Below the pieces are notes generated by a model, which did not search any database, had not been told where the DNA came from, and worked only from the letters and a program-made list of their open reading frames with translations. This document shows positions 60,443-64,000 of a stretch of DNA of 64,000 bases, piece by piece. The position numbers and the translations under genes were made by a program. The stretch spans positions 62,001-126,000 of the forward strand of contig NZ_JACHCR010000007.1 in the NCBI RefSeq assembly GCF_014205845.1, in the 5' to 3' direction. Every line of letters begins with the position of its first letter. The first letter of the stretch is position 1. This DNA comes from Mucilaginibacter cryoferens (GTDB lineage Bacteria; Bacteroidota; Bacteroidia; Sphingobacteriales; Sphingobacteriaceae).

Positions 60443-62554
60443 TTACGCGTTTGCAGCAGCTTTTTTGCCTTTTACTTTGGCAACTACTTCTTCCTGTACG
60501 TTACGTGGTGCTTCAGCATAGTGATCAAACTCCATGGTTGAAGTAGCACGGCCTGAAGTGATGGTACGTAACTGGGTTACATAACCAAACATTTCTGAAA
60601 GTGGTACAGTAGCTTTAATTACCTGTGCACCTGCACGTGAATCCATACCTAACAGCTGGCCACGACGACGGTTCATGTCACCGATTACATCACCCATGTT
60701 TTCTTCAGGGGTAAGTATTTCGATTTTCATGATAGGCTCTAACAATACTGGTTTACATCTTGGCAATGCCTCACGGTAAGCCATCTTAGCTGCTAACTCG
60801 AAAGATAGCGCATCTGAATCGACCGCGTGGAACGAACCATCAATTAAACGTACTTTTAAGCTGGTTAACGGGAAGCCGGCTAATACACCGTTTGCCATTG
60901 AAGCTGCAAAGCCTTTTTCAACAGATGGAATAAACTCACGAGGGATTGAACCACCGCTAATTTCGTTCACAAACTGTAAACCTTCTTTACCTTCATCGTT
61001 TGGTGAAAGTATAACCTGGATATCGGCAAATTTACCACGACCACCGGTTTGTTTCTTGTAAGTTTCGCGGTGTTGAACGGTACCAGTAATTGCTTCTTTG
61101 TAAGCAACTTGTGGCGCGCCCTGGTTAACCTCTACTTTAAACTCACGTTTCAAACGATCCATGATGATATCTAAGTGAAGCTCACCCATACCGCTAATAA
61201 CGGTTTGGCCGGTTTCTTCGTCAGATTTTACGTGGAATGTAGGATCTTCTTCAGATAATTTACCTAAAGCGATACCTAATTTATCAACATCAGCTTGAGT
61301 TTTAGGCTCAATAGCTAAACCGATAACCGGATCAGGGAAGTTCATTGACTCCAGGATGATCGGGTGTTTTTCGTCGCAAAGGGTATCACCTGTTTTAATA
61401 TCTTTAAAGCCTACTACCGCAGCAATATCACCTGCACCTACGTTAGGGATAGGGTTTTGCTTGTTAGCATGCATCTGGAAGATACGGGAGATACGCTCTT
61501 TGTTATCAGAACGCATGTTGTGTACATATGAACCAGCTTCTAAGTTACCAGAGTATACGCGGATAAAGCACAAACGACCTACGAAAGGATCTGTTGCAAT
61601 TTTAAACGCCAATGCTGCAAATGGCTCTTTTTCTGATGGTTTACGTAAAATTTCTTCGCCAGTGTCTGGGTGGTGACCGATGATACCTTCAACATCCATA
61701 GGTGAAGGCAATAATTCCATCACGTAATCAAGCATGGTTTGTACACCTTTGTTTTTGAAAGATGAACCACAAACCATAGGAACAATTTTAGCATCTAAAA
61801 CCGCTTTACGTAAAGCATCAAGTACTTCGCGCTCAGTGATGGTTTCAGGAGCATCAAAAAATTTCTCCATCAGGCTCTCATCGTAATCAGCTACTGACTC
61901 CAATAATTTCTCTCTCCACTCTGTAGCTTCCTCGATCATATCCTCCGGGATAGGCACTTCGGTAAAGGTCATCCCTTTATCGTGCTCATTCCAAACAATA
62001 CCTTTCCAGTTAATCAAATCAACTACACCTTTAAAGTGCTCTTCAGCACCAATAGGTAACTGCAATGGTACAGCGTTGCTACCCAACATGCTTTTTACCT
62101 GTTTTACAACATTTAAAAAGTCGGCACCAGAACGGTCCATTTTGTTAACGAAACCTATACGGGCAACGTTATAGTTGTTTGCAAGTCTCCAGTTAGTTTC
62201 TGATTGAGGCTCAACACCATCAACAGCGCTAAAAAGGAATACCAAACCATCCAATACACGCAGTGAGCGGTTTACCTCAACGGTAAAATCCACGTGACCC
62301 GGTGTATCAATAATGTTGATATGGTATTTTTGTCCCCTGTAGTTCCAATCTACTGTAGTTGCAGCAGATGTAATGGTAATACCGCGTTCCTGCTCTTGCG
62401 CCATCCAGTCCATTGTTGCAGCACCTTCGTGCACTTCACCAATTTTATGGCTTACGCCCGAGTAATAAAGGATACGCTCGGTAGTAGTGGTTTTACCGGC
62501 ATCAATGTGAGCGGCAATACCTATATTTCTTGTAAATCTTAGATCTCTTGACAT
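60443..62554 (-). CDS. fusA: Translation elongation factor G
   Basis: 703 residues, five-domain EF-G. It drives ribosome translocation with GTP. G1 is [21 protein letters not shown]2/switch [21 protein letters not shown]3 DTPGHVDF and G4 [10 protein letters not shown]. Domain IV contains [20 protein letters not shown], and domain [20 protein letters not shown]. It has a Lys/Ala-rich end. Position in rpsL-rpsG-fusA-rpsJ marks it as the housekeeping EF-G. Confidence 0.99.
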   Translation of the reverse strand: MSRDLRFTRNIGIAAHIDAGKTTTTERILYYSGVSHKIGEVHEGAATMDWMAQEQERGITITSAATTVDWNYRGQKYHINIIDTPGHVDFTVEVNRSLRVLDGLVFLFSAVDGVEPQSETNWRLANNYNVARIGFVNKMDRSGADFLNVVKQVKSMLGSNAVPLQLPIGAEEHFKGVVDLINWKGIVWNEHDKGMTFTEVPIPEDMIEEATEWREKLLESVADYDESLMEKFFDAPETITEREVLDALRKAVLDAKIVPMVCGSSFKNKGVQTMLDYVMELLPSPMDVEGIIGHHPDTGEEILRKPSEKEPFAALAFKIATDPFVGRLCFIRVYSGNLEAGSYVHNMRSDNKERISRIFQMHANKQNPIPNVGAGDIAAVVGFKDIKTGDTLCDEKHPIILESMNFPDPVIGLAIEPKTQADVDKLGIALGKLSEEDPTFHVKSDEETGQTVISGMGELHLDIIMDRLKREFKVEVNQGAPQVAYKEAITGTVQHRETYKKQTGGRGKFADIQVILSPNDEGKEGLQFVNEISGGSIPREFIPSVEKGFAASMANGVLAGFPLTSLKVRLIDGSFHAVDSDALSFELAAKMAYREALPRCKPVLLEPIMKIEILTPEENMGDVIGDMNRRRGQLLGMDSRAGAQVIKATVPLSEMFGYVTQLRTITSGRATSTMEFDHYAEAPRNVQEEVVAKVKGKKAAANA

Positions 62555-62557
62555 GAT

Positions 62558-62734
62558 AATTATTGAGTTATTGAATTAGTGAATTAGTGAATGAAAAAAT
62601 AAATTACTTTAATGGTTTCAAATCACTGATCCTATTATCCAGTAATTTTATTAATGAACTTGCAAAGTTGTGAATTACTGATTAGCCTAATGTTACTAAA
62701 TCAATAATTCACTAACTCACTAATTCAATAATTA
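62558..62734. repeat. Word-type inverted repeat between rpsG and fusA
   Basis: 62558-62592 (aattattgagttattgaatt and on) mirrors 62708-62734 (attcactaactcactaattc and on). The right arm overlaps the rpsG stop. Confidence 0.88.
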
Positions 62735-63199
62735 AAATCTAAAGTGTGAGAACGCTTTGTTGGCTTCAGCCATTTTATGCGTATCTTCTTTCTTTTTCAC
62801 TGCTGCACCTTCACCTTTAGCTGCTGATATGATCTCACCGGCTAATTTCTCCATCATGGTTTTTTCACCACGACGACGAGCATAGCTGATTAACCATTTC
62901 ATACCTAAAGCGATCTTACGCTCAGGACGAACTTCGGTTGGCACCTGGAAGTTAGCACCACCTACACGACGGCTTTTAACTTCTACAGCTGGCATTACAT
63001 TGTTTAAAGCCTTTTTCCAGGTTTCTAAACCGCTTTCGCTGGTTTTCTTTTCAACAATATCAACTGCGTTATAAAATATAGCGTACGCGGTAGATTTTTT
63101 ACCATCGTACATCATGTTATTTACAAACCTTGTAACCAGGGTATCATTGAACCTTGGATCAGGAAGGATAATTCTCTTTTTTGGTTTTGACTTTCTCAT
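62732..63199 (-). CDS. rpsG: 30S ribosomal protein S7
   Basis: 155 residues. It nucleates 30S head assembly on 16S rRNA. Landmarks: [40 protein letters not shown], the beta-hairpin [20 protein letters not shown] and the end [13 protein letters not shown]. It sits 19 bp after rpsL in the str operon. Confidence 0.99.
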   Translation of the reverse strand: MRKSKPKKRIILPDPRFNDTLVTRFVNNMMYDGKKSTAYAIFYNAVDIVEKKTSESGLETWKKALNNVMPAVEVKSRRVGGANFQVPTEVRPERKIALGMKWLISYARRRGEKTMMEKLAGEIISAAKGEGAAVKKKEDTHKMAEANKAFSHFRF

Positions 63200-63218
63200 T
63201 GCTTTCTATCCTCCTTAA

Positions 63219-63641
63219 TTATTTTTTCTTCTTAGCTGGTGCGCCCTTGGTAGGTGCAGCTGCCTGACCTGGTTTAGGACGTTTTGTTCCGTATTTACTA
63301 CGACGTTGGTTACGACCGGCAACACCTGATGTATCTAATGCACCACGAATGATGTGGTAACGTACACCTGGTAAATCCTTAACACGACCACCGCGGATCA
63401 AAACAATAGAGTGCTCCTGTAAGTTGTGACCTTCACCTGGGATGTAAGCATTTACTTCTTTACCGTTGGTTAAGCGCACACGGGCAACTTTACGCATTGC
63501 TGAGTTTGGTTTTTTAGGGGTAGTGGTATACACGCGTGTGCATACTCCTCTTCGCTGTGGACAGCTGTCCAACGCTGGTGACTTACTCTTGTCAACCAGA
63601 GCTACTCTACCTTTTCTAACTAATTGCTGAATAGTAGGCAT
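63219..63641 (-). CDS. rpsL: 30S ribosomal protein S12
   Basis: 140 residues. Decoding-centre protein; [20 protein letters not shown] at the start, [18 protein letters not shown] and [17 protein letters not shown] in the body, with the lysines at the streptomycin-sensitive positions intact. The C-terminal tail is extended and Ala/Pro/Lys-rich ([18 protein letters not shown]). It is the first gene of the operon, directly behind the promoter at 63687-63716. Confidence 0.99.
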   Translation of the reverse strand: MPTIQQLVRKGRVALVDKSKSPALDSCPQRRGVCTRVYTTTPKKPNSAMRKVARVRLTNGKEVNAYIPGEGHNLQEHSIVLIRGGRVKDLPGVRYHIIRGALDTSGVAGRNQRRSKYGTKRPKPGQAAAPTKGAPAKKKK

Positions 63642-63972
63642 TTTTTCCTTTTTGTATTTACTGTTTTATCCTTATTTTAAGGACTGCAAAGGTACCAACT
63701 ATTTTTTGATTTTCAAGGGATTAGAGTGAAAAAGTTTTGTAAGGGGTTGGTTTGGTGGATGGACGGGCGAATTGGAAGGTAAATTATTGTAAATTTTGAT
63801 GTTATGAGTGAAAAGACACCTGGCTACCGCTTCATCGTAATTACGGGGCACAAAGCAGTCCCCGATATGCAGAGGCCTTTCGTAAGTTGACTTTTATGGT
63901 TAAAATATTATAAAATAACGGAGCGAGAAAAAAGGTCCTTTACCCTTACTCCAAAAGTCCTTTATAATATCT
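63642..63972. other. Upstream region of the str operon
   Basis: Apart from the promoter, it contains an eroded repeat near 63831-63870 (ggggcacaaagcagtcccc) and pyrimidine-rich words near 63935-63952. No gene. Confidence 0.5.
63687..63716 (-). promoter_or_regulatory. Promoter of the str operon
   Basis: On the minus strand TTG (63714-63716), a 19-bp spacer and TACCTTTG (63687-63694) match the Bacteroidota consensus exactly. The start codon is 46 bp downstream. Confidence 0.85.
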
Positions 63973-64000
63973 TCAATAAAGATCGTCGTGCGTACCAATA
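63973..64000 (-). CDS. 3' end of a possible RelE/ParE-family toxin gene
   Basis: One minus-strand frame entering from the right edge reads IGTHDDLY then TGA at 63973-63975. This ending resembles the C-terminus of RelE/YafQ-type toxins (GTHxxL). Nine codons are too few for certainty, and another frame also stays open to about 63964. Confidence 0.3.

Overview
The window comes from a Bacteroidota chromosome, most likely family Sphingobacteriaceae and probably close to Mucilaginibacter or Pedobacter. That assignment is inferred from gene content and promoter style. The gene content includes TonB-dependent receptors and outer-membrane barrels with carboxypeptidase-regulatory N-terminal domains, a Porin_10-type putative porin, a DUF5606 protein, a CWC cysteine-rich protein, GH29 and GH30 glycosidases, and an rpsL-rpsG-fusA-rpsJ operon. 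Several genes carry the Bacteroidota promoter form TTG-N19-TAnnTTTG. No phylogenetic marker was searched.

Region by region. 0-3.2 kb holds the start of a lipoprotein gene, two AraC regulators and an isochorismatase-like hydrolase. 3.2-7.2 kb is an AT-rich island: a structured non-coding stretch, a 766-residue protein that looks like a PD-(D/E)XK-like domain joined to a PIN-like nuclease, and a small ORF. It ends at the 3' side of a tRNA-Arg gene. 7.3-12 kb holds an exported protein of unknown function, a Nif3-like protein and a BadF-type sugar kinase. 12.3-16 kb is a glycolysis cluster (pfkA, a degenerate BadF paralogue, gapA) with a divergent Nudix-type (NrtR-like) regulator. An ABC permease follows.

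18.9-22.5 kb is a second AT-rich accessory island. Its left part is a 1.2-kb cassette bounded by imperfect direct repeats and carrying a 42-residue Ala/Ser/Lys-rich protein and a 225-residue protein. Its right part is a DUF262 + HEPN gene pair, followed by a repeated stem-loop sequence. 22.5-46.5 kb is mainly housekeeping and envelope functions: SDR, AraC, purN, a TonB receptor, a beta-lactamase-fold hydrolase, lpxK-punA-porin, PPIase, DUF5606, a CDF zinc exporter, rlmH, a membrane-anchored MutS-like ATPase, an outer-membrane barrel and an acyltransferase.

46.7-52.4 kb carries nrdA, nrdB, msrB and sucD. 52.7-58.7 kb carries the GH29 fucosidase, a second outer-membrane barrel paralogue and a GH30 enzyme. 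59.4-63.7 kb carries a toxin-antitoxin locus whose ParE/RelE-type toxin is broken by frameshifts, then the str ribosomal operon with a textbook promoter.

Two patterns cut across the window. First, at least nine intergenic gaps contain large inverted repeats built from short low-complexity words. The word differs from gap to gap, the arms abut the neighbouring genes, and some enclose an ordinary terminator hairpin. Second, several dispersed MITE/REP-like elements occur in two or three copies. The best candidates for an undescribed system are the PD-(D/E)XK-like/PIN gene with its structured flank, and the DUF262-HEPN pair with the adjoining direct-repeat cassette. All functional claims are from reading the sequence; no database search was run.
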